Source: Haemonchus contortus
Taxonomy: Eukaryota > Nematoda > Chromadorea > Rhabditida > Trichostrongylidae
NCBI GenBank assembly: GCA_000469685.2
Contig: LS997563.1
Coordinates: 39,534,468 to 39,598,467 of the forward strand
Length of the DNA stretch: 64,000 nucleotides
Direction of reading: 5' to 3'
In this document: positions 46,093-57,241 of the stretch, in pieces
Layout: each line of letters starts with the position of its first letter
Position numbering within the stretch: position 1 is the stretch's first letter
Made by a program: the position numbers and the translations under genes
Notes under the pieces: generated by a model
The model's database searches: none
What the model was told of the DNA's origin: nothing
The model's input: the letters and a program-made list of their open reading frames with translations, nothing else

Positions 46093-49000
46093 GCAAATCC
46101 GCGATTGGAGGTATCTGCGACATCAATTCCGATTGTGAGCACAAGGTGAGCTATCTTTATCAGTATTTTGTTTAATTTTGAAAAGTTTTAATGCGTTTCA
46201 ATCTGGTTTCGTCTTAATGCGAGCAATTACCGCCTTAAAGAAGTTTGAACACTGAACCTAAGAACCTTACATGGTCAGAGTATCGGCCAAATATACCCCG
46301 CCACCCTCTTTTTACAGGCAACTTTCTATCGAGATCCCTGGCAAAAACTCGCTTCTGTGCAAGTCGCTGCAGTCCAAATATTTCAATTACCCTTTTTTGA
46401 GAACAATTTTGGTTTAAAATTTGAAATTTTCAATCCAGGGTTCGATTTGCCTTCGTAATCGTTGTCGCTGTCATCCACACTATACTGAAGCAATTGAGGA
46501 AAAAGGAAGGAGTCCAAGATGTGTACCACGTGAGGCACATTTCTGAGAATTTCTTTATAAATTTGAAAAACTAGTAACTTTATCAAAACTGGACTATTTT
46601 TAGCATTTTAATACAAAGGTTTCAGTCCCTGCAAAAGTTGGTGCTCCATGCAGTAGTAAATGTCGAGAACCGCTATTCTGTCGAAATGGTGAATGTCAAT
46701 GTGTCCAACGAGGAACGACAAGGATAAGCAATGGAGAATGTGTTACAAGTTCGTACTCTCAAAGTAGTTGAATGGGTGTTTCACGCGGTCGTTATCTACG
46801 GATTTATACCAGAGTCATTCTTCGGTAGAATAGAAGGCAGAAGTTACTTCGTTTTCACTTTCTAGATAATGATCCTACTTCTTAATTCTTGTTCGTGGAA
46901 AACTCACGCTTCTGAGTAGACCTGCCCAGGGTAGCTCTCTACGTAGTTCCCGTCCGTATGGAGGTGGAGCTGTTGTCGAAAGGCGGATCTGGCACGAACT
47001 AGATGTCGTACTGCAACATTTCTAGGATGCACTAAGCAGGGCTGTCAGGGCTTTCAGTGGGACAGGACCCCTTTCAGAATTAATGCAGAATGAATTTTCG
47101 CCCAGTTTTTGAAATTCCTGAATATAAGCCTTCGCCAGAATGTTCAGAACATGTCTATGACCTCGTTCCTCAGCTAATGAACTCCAAGACCTTTTTTCTC
47201 GAACGTGGATCATCCTTCCTTTCTATAAATTAAAACCAGAGGATTTGTAATTTTAGGTTCACGTGTTGGGGATCGCTGTTCACGACATTACGACTGTACA
47301 TCTCCCTTTTCCGCATGTCTCAATTCGCAATGTGTCTGTATCTCTGGCACCATTCAACAGGTACGACTACTTTACAGCTTTGATAGTTAGAGACTTAAAG
47401 TCTACGGCCGTCTTCTGAAAGAATTTCGTAAAAGTTTTGGAGCTATACTGAGCTTTGGAAAAATACTTCTCCAATTCACAAATCGACTTAAATTCCTTCT
47501 CTTGCAGGGAACCCGTTGCGTTGCCGCTTCAAACTGTCCCCTCGGTGGACTGCCAGGACAACGTTGTGTGATCAAGACCGAACCATCGATTGTTTGTTTT
47601 CGTGTTGACAAACAAAACTTCTCAGTTTCCCAGATTTTCCGTGAGCAAACCCTTGCGTTTAGGCGTTCAACTTGCCCTCCAACCAAGATGACTGTCCTCC
47701 TGGTCAGTACTGTGTGGCTGCAGCCGATTCACCTGTTGGACATTGCTGTCCTGTCGTTTGTCCATTGGCCACCCATGTTGATACCCAGTTCTCGTGTGAT
47801 CCCAATGCGACTCAACCTCTCCGGTGTCCAAGTGATACTCACTTCTGTCATTATTTATCAGGTAAGACACTCCTGTTGATTATAGATTTCCAGAATAGGA
47901 CAAAAGGGTCTTCTGAAGGCTTCCCAGAACTAATTAAGCGATCATGACGGCAAACCGAGCCCCTAGTTTGTCGGATGCCAAAGTACAGCAACCATCGGAA
48001 GTATGCTCTGTTATGAATTAATTGTCCGCTAAAAGCTGACCACAAGTTTGATAAATTATTAGGTAATCTACAAGACCTGACAGACAGATGTAGAGCTAGG
48101 GTAGCCTTATGAAAAAAACAGTTGTGAAAAACGATCCCTTACTCTACGAATCACCAAAAATAACTCTGTCTGGAGATCCTGCGATCTGAACCTAACCCTG
48201 GTTATGTTTGTTCGAAGGTATCAACTCGATATTTAGATGGCCTCGTTTCCCAGGCAGTATGTTGCCGACGACCATGCAATGCCTTAGCTCCGAACGCGCT
48301 TTATGCCAACAATGAGGTATTAATTACTCAGAGTGATGCAAAACCCAGGATTCCTGAAGGTTTTCAAATTCAATACCTTCCAGTGCATTCCACGTGGACA
48401 GCTCAATTCCGCTTGCACTACCAACGCCCAGTGTGGTGGTGGAGAAGGCATGGAGTGTGTTAAGGTAAGTCCAAAGCATACAAGGTATCGGTCAGCAGTT
48501 TAAAGCCTATAACTTACTCTTCCCTTTTTCTCATCCTTCGCTGTAATCGTACGCCATCGAAGGGTCCGCTAATCTTGTAGAATCCACCTCCTCCTATCTA
48601 CGGCGTTTCTGGGTTTTCTTCAAACGCACCTTTTCATTGTTCTTTTGACCGCTTTACGTCTTCAAATGCGTAGGTAAGGCATCGCCAGATGACCACGCTA
48701 ATGCAAAAAAACACAGTGGATCAAGACATATCCAGGTCTACCAACATCTTTGTCTATCCGTGGGTGGTGGAATTGGTTCTGTCAGCGACCAAAGGGATAT
48801 AGCAAAGCTATGTTTCGGTTACGGATAGAAGCTTAACACAAGGCACATTCGAAAAAGGCTGATGAATGCAGAAGTCTCATTCACCTATTCTCAGCCATTT
48901 CATCGAAGCCTTCCCGACATAGCTTTTACCTACGCTAGTACCCAAATTATTTCGAAGAAGCTTCGCAAAGAGGCGCGACCTTTTTGACATTACTCACCCA

Positions 49001-50104
49001 TTTTCTTTACTACTCATTCAGGCGCGAATTAAGAACTATAACGACACTTACGACAATGTTGCTCAATTAGCATTCCACCTCCCAGACAAAACTGATAGCC
49101 ATCACCCGGCATGCAGAAATGGCAAGCTATATAACTTGGCCTGGTTGACCTTTAGCCCTGCATGTCGCTCGTAGATATATACCTATCCGACTTTCGATTT
49201 CAATGGCTGAATTTGGTCAGCTGCCAACATTGTTTGTGTCAACAATTACAAAACCTCAATAGCATAAGCTTACGATACTGAAGAACTCTATTTTAGGGCC
49301 AATGTCAGTGCTTTGCTGGTTTCCATCCCACTGTCGACACATTAACCCATCCAATGAAAAACCCATCACAAAGTTGTTCACGTGATTGTGAAACGGAAGC
49401 ACTCAGCAAGGATACAACCTGTATGAAGGTAAGGCTTCCTTTTCCTTCATCAAGAACACCTTCCTATAACCATTTTTGCAGCCTGGTGGTCTGGGCAGCC
49501 TCTGCTTCGTTCAACGGCAGTGTCCCCAGAATTCTGGATGCTATCGAGGTCGTTGTATGTGCCGCTGTGGATTTGAACAGAAAGGAGACAAATGTCAGGC
49601 ACTTCCACCTCCACCTACTACAACACCTCAACCCAACAGTAAGTTCAGCTTCATTTCCACTCCTACAATTGAAATTATCAAAAAATAGTTCCTCCTTCTA
49701 AGGTACATCTAAACGGAAAATTTTGGAAAGGAGCCAACGTAATTAGAAGGGAAATTACTCTTAAGAGCAGTGAGCTCGCTGATTGCACTGCAAAAACAGA
49801 ACTGGGCGAGCCCAAAGCATTCCTTATCGGTGGATTACCAACCAGCCACCGTAGCTCGCGCGTAGTTCGCCAATTCACCAATAGCGATGGGCTCCAGCGC
49901 CCGAAACTGTCCCTTACTTTGCACTGTGCTTACTAAGCTCATTCCGAGCGGTTCAATTTGACCATCTCAATACTGATTATTTTTACAGTACCCATCATAC
50001 CCGGAGTGGCCGTGCCAAGGAGTAACGACCTATTTAAATTATTTGGTCAGATATTCGGAGGAAACGGAGCAACTAATGCAATTGGATCATTTATTAATGG
50101 CTAA
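46093..50104 (+). CDS. Cysteine-rich EB-module protein (5' partial)
   Basis: Exons read: 46093-46145, 46439-46529, 46626-46748, 47257-47360, 47508-47591, 47663-47861, about 48162-48214, 48254-48313, 48384-48464, 49297-49428, 49483-49638 and 49989-50104. Many join in phase. The product is a series of short cysteine modules of the EB type (for example GGICDINSDCEHKGSICLRN and RVGDRCSRHYDC...CLNSQCVC), then a Pro/Thr linker and a hydrophobic Gly-rich tail ending SFING. EB modules are nematode-enriched extracellular domains, and no transmembrane segment is seen in the readable part, so a secreted or matrix protein is likely. The start is not found. The joint around 47861-48254 is the least certain, because the simple phase does not close there. 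Specific function unknown. Confidence 0.8.
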
Positions 50105-50154
50105 TAATATTATATATAGTTTTTTTTTGAATATTTTTCCCATTACTACGAGTG

Positions 50155-50161
50155 AAATAAA
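50155..50161 (+). terminator. Candidate polyadenylation signal of the EB-module gene
   Basis: AATAAA lies about 50 bases downstream of the stop codon at 50102-50104. A second one follows near 50216. The gene on the opposite strand ends at 50788, so the two are convergent. Confidence 0.55.
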
Positions 50162-50787
50162 TATTCCTAAGTCGTGGTGTAGATCAAGGCTGCACATACT
50201 GCCCCTATCTCGTCAAATAAAACCATGACCAGATTTAAAAGCGGCCTGTTGGCTATTTTTCACCAAAAAAAATGAGCCCCAACTGCTTCGCACCAACATC
50301 GCAATCCAAAAATCCCGTCTAGTAGCGTGTAGCCTCACAATTCACAGACAATATACTGAATTCCACGTCAGATTCATCGAAATGATCGCTAGTAAATAGA
50401 AATTCATTAATCATGGAACGGCTTTTTTTTGAGCAACGGTATCGATGTTTTATCGCCAGAAACATGGTATCAAAAAACGTTTATTACGGACTAAGAAAGG
50501 GTTTGCGAATCCCTCATGACCACTAATGAAACCTGTTTACTTCTGTAGAACAACAAAGGTAAGAAAAGCTGTACTGTATAGTAATGTTCACAACTGACTA
50601 AGCTCAAATCTACACGAAAAAAAATTCAATGGAACGTCTTAATAATGAAAGGAATACATATTCGTGTCCTATTTTAAACTGATTGAGCCTTCAATAAATT
50701 AACATATTAAGAGGTTACAAAACAAACTAATTGACAAGTTTAAAGCCCAACAGAACACACAGGAATGACTACTCAAACCTCAAACTT

Positions 50788-53700
50788 TCAATACCTCCCC
50801 AGAGCATTTTTCACCACCAGTTTCCACATCAGAAATGGATCTCTTCTTTGCAAGCGGTTGTCGTATGGGTCATGATTGAACTAAAGTGCCAAAAATCAAC
50901 CTGAATTCATCAAAACGTCTGCCCATATGTGCTCCTGACATTGAAGCAGATGGGAAGCTAGTATCTATTGCTCTTAGGTTCAGAATCTCTTGTTTAGCTA
51001 TTTAGTTTATCGCGAGTGGAGGTAGGTGGAGGTGGAACAGTGTCAAGTAACGACAGCCACCCTTATGTGAAAAGATTAAATGTCAGACCGGTACCAGCCT
51101 GAGTCATTCAAGCCTTTCATCTATCATAGGTCGTTAGCTGGTACCAGATTTGCATGAGAGGATAAAAGCACTGACAGTTACGCCAGCAGACGCCTTTATA
51201 TAGGCAAAATATCACTCAAATGACACTATGACTCTGAACGGACATCGAGTGCGAGGGTGAACCCGCGAGGGAGTGTGCAACGTCAAAAATTACCTCCTCA
51301 AGAAAAAAAAACATTTAATTCAAAGGCACGGTTCACGACGAAAATGGTTACTGAGTTCTCCTTTAAGGAAACTCAGCGCCCCCCATGGGTGGTAGAAGAG
51401 ACCCTCTCACTCCCACAATCTCGGCGCTTAGGGCATAGCGAAGCCCTGTTGCTGCCGTAATTGGCTTTAACGTCTCTCGATCGATATCACGTCAGGCGAG
51501 TGTCGATGCGGTACAGATTGTGTCTACTCGTTCTGGGAACCACACACAATCAGCTGAGTGCTAAAGCGATGTTTTTCTCTCATTCTCTTTTCCTCTGTTA
51601 TTCTTTTTGCTGCCGCGATCCCTTTTTTTAAATTTCCTACTCCTATAGGCTGAAAAAGGTGAGCTGCTTTTGCTGTTTTTCTAGGGTTTTCTTTTTGCTT
51701 AAGCTTATAAGTGAATAAATTTTTGCTCACCATAGTCTCTTATTGCACCGGGACCCACACGTACTCAGTGAGACACTTTTAGCGGTTTTTCGAAGCCTCT
51801 TTTCACTTTGGAAACATCTATTCACGCAGTTTCTTCTCATTCATCGCACTATTTTCAATATTGTCTTTCATATTTTATCATAATCTGGACTACCCAAAAT
51901 TATCGTGAACTGTGCCTTTAAAGCAGCTCCAACGACAAACGTACCTTGCTTGTATTTCGTATAAGATACTCCACCACGGAAGAGGTCGGAGCAAGTGCTT
52001 TTCGAAGAGGACGCGGAACAGACGGCAACAGTTGTTTAGAAGCAGCAATATGAGCTGATGCTACCTAAAACTGGTCGAAATCGTGGCACACATTGTAGAG
52101 CACATTCTACATGTTGGACCTGATACCCTTTTACATAAGAAGTGAAACTAACAATTGACGAGAAAGCCGCAAAATCTCGTTATGTCGAAACTATCAAGTG
52201 AAGCGGATCACAAGCACCCAACCAAAAAGTGCAGTTGCCTTAGGTTATATGCAATTTCAAGTTTGATACAGGAACGCAAAGAGATACTTTGCATATGGTT
52301 TTTTCATTCCATGCTTGCCTTACTTAGCCTGAGAATAGCATCAGGTAGGGGGATAGGAAATGAGTGGAGCACTGTTGAGCAAAACTCGTTAAAGAAATAT
52401 CATCTCAGAAGGTCAGGTTTTCGGAGGAAAACCCTTGAGTTTATACTATTGACCGATCAAATGCGGGGAGACCCTTGCGTTCGCGAATCGATGAAAAAAG
52501 TCAGAAGCAAAATTCAGGAAACCCGACATCAAGTAACAACTGTTCAGACACAAAATTAAGTTTTCAAAAGTAAGAATTATCTGATAAAAATGAAGTAGGC
52601 CGGGAAGAACCAACCTTAACCAGATCCTTCACAAGCTGCATCACAGCCTCCGGGTTTTTACGGTTGTACACTTTATCTGGTGTCAGATTATGTATCGTCA
52701 TGAGGTCTTCAGGTAATAAAACAACACCCTTCTGCAGCAGAGGGAGAAATGATCTGAATTACGAAAGAAATACCATATAAAACAATCTTAACCAAACGTC
52801 AGAACGGCTGCCACAAACCTGACTAAGTTGATTACTCCGTAGGCCGTACCAAGCTCATTAGCAGCTTTAGTAACCGCCTCAGGAAGCGCTTCCATAGCAG
52901 AAACTCGCGCGAGAGCGTCAGCTTGAAGGCAAATCAACGCACCAGTAGTAGCGATACCGTAACTTTCTAGCTGAATTAACCACATTAAGAGTTAAAAGTA
53001 AAATTTGAGCCTGCCCGAAAAATATGTTTACTCACATCTGCAATTGAGCGGAAAGGTCGATCTCCTATAGTTTTTTGACGAGCAATAATGAGTGAGTCCA
53101 ACAACGGCATAGACGCGTTCGGTGCGAATGAACAAAGAGCAATCGCCACTGGTTGCCTAAAAATCTTCGTTGTCAGAACAAAAACGAATGCGCGCAGTAT
53201 TAATATTATAGTATTGAAGTCTGAAGAATCAAAGAAGCCACTGAAAGCCATGGCGATTTATCCGGTTAAAAATGAAAGAAAAAACTGCGTTGCTGAACTT
53301 CTTTCCCTTTCTTCGTCTTCGAGGAGATACATACACTCAATTGCGACGTTTCGATGGATAGGCAAATGAAACAAAGCTAAATTACCTGGGTATGGGCGCC
53401 ACCGAGTCCCCATAGATTGCTCCAACAGCGTCACGCCAAAACTGCAGCCGGTACATACCGGCTGTATCAGCGGATCGCGGCGAAATTTTATCCCGCACAA
53501 GAGCTAATTCGACATTGAAAGCGTGTACCTGAAATTATGAAAGGCAGTAATTGACTAGAAAGGAGGAAAAGTGAACCAAACCGCTTACGGCGAATAGTTC
53601 TGGGCGGCAAGATTTTGGCATAGTCAATATTGCTTGATAGTTATCGCGATCCCTGGCTCGAACTGTCTAGAAAAGGCTGATGTGAGTTTTATTTGGTCTA

Positions 53701-54398
53701 GAACATCAAAGAAAAATTATTCCAATGAATAGACTCTGTTTTAAAAAGCGCTTTTAGAAAGACTTTTGCTTGAACTGGTGTCCAAACTATTTGGGCCCTA
53801 CGAAAAGTAGTCAGCTCACTTTTGGATGCTCACTACAAACACTCAGACATTCGCCAAAAGTTACGTGACTCACAAGAAAAGGTCAAGTAGGAGGGAGAAA
53901 CTGGGAGCCAAAGAAAAGCGAGACAAATTTGTTGCTTATTTATTAGCTAGCGTGACCTTGACGATTCGAGGAAAAGCTCACCTCTATACAATGATTGAAC
54001 GCTTCCTTTGCCTGTTCTTTCGTGATTTCTAACACACGTGAAGGTTTGAGTAGCCTGGACTTGGGTTTCCTATAAACTTGGCAACTTCAAGTATACTAAA
54101 ATGTCTTTGAAAAAGAAATAAACAGGAAATAAGAAGCCGAACAATAGCACAACAAGCAAGTGGACCACAAGCAAATGTTATGCAAAAATTTTCGGAAATG
54201 TAAAGACCAAAAGATTATACCTTGCTCCAGGAAGATTTGAGAAATCGGGACTAGACGGAGAAGGTTGTGTGTTCGAGTATGGCGATATGGAGTAAAATAA
54301 ATGAGGAAACGATGAACATAACAAAGAACGATTAAGTAGTTTAACTGGACAAGGACGTTCCGTAAACGTGTTCAGCTGTCTCGAGAAGAAGAGGCCAT
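50788..54398 (-). CDS. NDUFAF6: NDUFAF6-type complex I assembly factor (start codon unresolved)
   Basis: Exons on the - strand in order: 54398-54221, 54069-53982, 53666-53589, 53528-53386, 53156-53036, 52970-52819, 52753-52615, 52064-51945 and 50880-50788. All phases agree and give about 369 residues. The protein belongs to the squalene/phytoene-synthase-like family of NDUFAF6: TVRARDRDNYQAILTMPKSC, ELALVRDKISPRSADTAGMY, RLQFWRDAVGAIYGDSVAPI, RQPVAIALCSFAPNA, LGTAYGVINLVRSFLPLLQK, GVVLLPEDLM and the C-terminal LQRRDPFLMWKLVVKNALGR. Family members act in mitochondria in complex I biogenesis and lack synthase activity. The first exon is Ser/Arg-rich and nearly free of acidic residues, as in targeting sequences, but has no in-frame Met, so a further 5' exon should lie between it and the EMC5 gene. 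Confidence 0.92.
51065..51944. other. Large intron of the NDUFAF6-type gene
   Basis: The space before the last exon is the longest intron of this gene (about 1.06 kb, 50881-51944). I see no repeat boundaries or coding matches in it; ORFs on the + strand here are chance. Confidence 0.5.
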
Positions 54399-54841
54399 CT
54401 GGAAAGAGAAGATTTTAGCCAGTACCGAGGCAGACATACCAAATAAATCATGATGTTATTAGCATCCAACAAGGATAACACCATCATATCGCCCGAGAGT
54501 CATATTAATTATCGCTTGTGCTTCTATCATATCATATCATTTGAACATCTGATGGGTTTCATCGATGAGCTCAGCAAACCACACCACTGGCGTTTACTAC
54601 TCTCAAAATAACGCGATTCTGGCGCGATAGATTTGAAGTTCAACAAGTTTCTGTGAAGACTACCTCGTTAGGCTCTCAAATAGTGCAACTACTGCATTCT
54701 CGGACGGCATTCTTAATCTTTCGTTTGTCTGCGACTTATCTGCACACCATTTTTCTTTCATCACCACGAAAATTCTTCGTCACCCTTCACCAATACCCCT
54801 CTAACTTAGTTCTTCTATGTACCACACCCACTCACAAATTT

Positions 54842-55800
54842 CTAGTGTACCAGAATCATAGGACCATTGGGTAGCAACAGAAGAAGCAAATCATGTACCT
54901 GGGCAACTTCTTCGGTACGCTGTCGTACGACCGCATGAGCTGGTGACATTGCTTTTCCACGATGCTCGAATGTTATGAAAGACATACAACTCCCTGCCTC
55001 GTCCCATGATCGGTCACGATTCTGTAAAGTGTCAATTTCTGATGGCTGTGACTATCTTCACATGTACAAGAGACCACGTCCCAATTTCGCATAAAAATGA
55101 AACACTATTCTCTGATTTCGAGACTTACAACTTTTAAAAAAATCAAGCTGAAAAGAGCACGGAAATCCTGTTTTAAAACCCATTTGCCTTGATAAACCTT
55201 ACCGGGTCACTTTTGATGTGCTGGAATGCACCAGCAACGTGAGACGCTCCGTAGATTAAAGCCACCAATGAAATTAAAGTCTGTGCCAAAACGTCAGCTG
55301 GTAATGTAACGAACGGCTGCTCAGTTAGACGCAGATATGAGCGATGCTGAAACGAATTACAATAACAAAAAGATCATGGAACCAGTAAAACATGGGGTGC
55401 TCCAAATAGGAGAATTTTCTGAGTGTGGATAAAATCGGAGAAGTCCGATCAAAGGAAAACAAGTTAATAATCCAAGAGTATTTTTTATTATGGTACAAGT
55501 TTGCTCCATGGCAGCAGGTGAGCTCTTATTCACAGGATTATTCTAAGGGGTCAGCAATGTAGAAATTCTGAACTCGAAGTGTCCAGCAAGCCCGGATAAG
55601 GTCACTGGGACAAGTGAGGGCCCTCTTGTTGCATGGTGTCTATACAGGCAAGTGTAGGGGAGCGAACTTCAGATGGTCGTACAAACAACATTCATGAAGG
55701 TAAGCAAAGTGAGTGAACATACCTGAGCAGCAGAATAAGCACAGTGAAGAAGGCTGAGAAGTGAGACGGATGTGATCACGTTGTAGAGTGTTTTGGACAT
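54842..55800 (-). CDS. emc-5: EMC5/MMGT1, ER membrane protein complex subunit 5
   Basis: Three exons on the - strand (55800-55723, 55346-55203, 55021-54899) join in phase 0 to 115 residues. The start MSKTLYNVITSVSLLSLLHC continues into AYSAAQHRSYLRL, the signature of MMGT1/EMC5, followed by LPADVLAQTLISLVALIYGA (second membrane helix) and FITFEHRGKAMSP. EMC5 is a two-helix core subunit of the complex that inserts proteins into the ER membrane. The last exon either reads through its apparent donor to a stop at about 54842 (18 more residues) or splices to a short unseen exon; both give about the usual 120-135 residues. An acceptor-like CTGCAG lies 28 bases before the start codon, compatible with spliced-leader addition. 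Confidence 0.93.
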
Positions 55801-55828
55801 GACAACGTTTCAAATACGACAACCTCAG

Positions 55829-56235
55829 CTGCAGGTGTCGCAACGTCGTCGACAACTGGAGTCGCTATAAAATTGTTTTCATAGGATATATACGAATACA
55901 CGGACTCCGAACTACGACATTTCAACAAGTACGCTGAAAATAGTTGGTTACAGAATGGAGACTGGTTAATCCAAATAGAAGCCAGAAACAAATGATCAAG
56001 GTGAACAACTAATTGTTCTACCCTTCAGTGGGCCGGCTTGGCGATTGGGTATACCACGAAAACAGCATTATTTTCATTAACCAAAGAGTAAAAATCAGAA
56101 GCCATGCTTCCAAACGACCGCCTCCCTCCAATCCAGCTGCACCATGGAACTTAGGCGTCAACTTAAATGTCTTGGTGTAACCACATTAAATGTGCCCTAT
56201 CTAACGTGGGAATTCTCACACCAACACGGGTGTGT
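55829..56235. other. Intergenic sequence upstream of EMC5
   Basis: No coding signal or repeat was recognised here. Confidence 0.4.
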
Positions 56236-56480
56236 GTCAAGTCGTGCGTCCGAGGGCGCGCGCGGCAAGTTGTGCGGCGAAGTTCGTGGCGAATTTGGAC
56301 GACTCCGGCGCCTATCATTGGGGCCCAAATCTGAAGTAGGGTAGATTAGTAAGGTCAGCTGATCCTACTATTCCACTGTACTTCAAAATTGGGCCCAAAT
56401 AATAACCGCTAAAGCTGTCAGACTAGATATTAATTTCGCCGCGCAATTTGCCGCGCGCACCCTCGGACGCACGACTTGAC
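56236..56480. mobile_element. MITE, family 1, copy C
   Basis: The 245-bp element has inverted ends of more than 30 bases starting GTCAAGTCGTGCGTCCGAGG. The halves mirror each other throughout (GGGGCCCAAATCTGAAGTAG against CTTCAAAATTGGGCCCAAAT). It is the cleanest of the three copies and defines the element ends best. It lies between EMC5 and the upstream - strand gene. Confidence 0.88.
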
Positions 56481-57241
56481 CGTCCCCCCACCAACACCCA
56501 TCAAGGTACTCATTCATGTGTCAGGCGAGAATAACAGCTTTCTTGTTAGGTAAATACTTGAAATAAATCGATTCTGAGGTATAGTCTAAAAAGAACTTAT
56601 CGGAGCCATCATCACTTTCTTGGTAATACTATAAAGCCCTAATAAGATTGAAGAGTGAAATAAATACGCAGTCAGAGACAATATAGGGAAGGACATCTGT
56701 AAGACGTCAGCGACAGCAGCAGGACTTCTTTTGAACAGTAAAACAGTCAATTAACCAAGCATGCCCAACTTATATAGTCGGATGTGTGTTACACACATAT
56801 CTTGGCTTACCAAGAGCTTTCAAGTGAGATATCGGAAATTAAGACAAAATCACATTGAAATCTTTAAAAACCGGTGAACCAATCATCCAATGAATATACT
56901 TATTCAAGAATTTAAGTGATCGTACGCAACAAAAGCAAACTTCTAGAAGGAAAAAGGAGAAAAATTCATTGGATTAGATAAAATGTGAAACGATCGCAGC
57001 ACTGACGAAAATTTCTGATTAGAAAATTGTAAAAATGATTATCAAGTTATTCTATTCAGGTATTCAGTAAGGTGATGATGAAGCTTCAATATGGAGTAAA
57101 ACATACACATGAAAATATCGAATGAAAGTAAACAACCGGCAGTTGACACCCTATGTTGAAAGCAATGAGACCAATAACTGGTATCCCGTCAAGTGAGATT
57201 ACGGTATACAAATTGAGAGATCTTACAAGGAGCACCTGTAT
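56481..57241. other. Intergenic sequence, 3' flank of the large - strand gene
   Basis: AT-rich sequence with no gene recognised. It contains the probable 3' UTR of the gene ending at 57242; no canonical polyadenylation signal was noticed close to that stop on the - strand. Confidence 0.4.

Noticed and set aside
52155..52559. 134-codon + strand ORF opposite the NDUFAF6 gene
   Set aside because: It lies within an intron of the well-supported - strand gene and has no family similarity.
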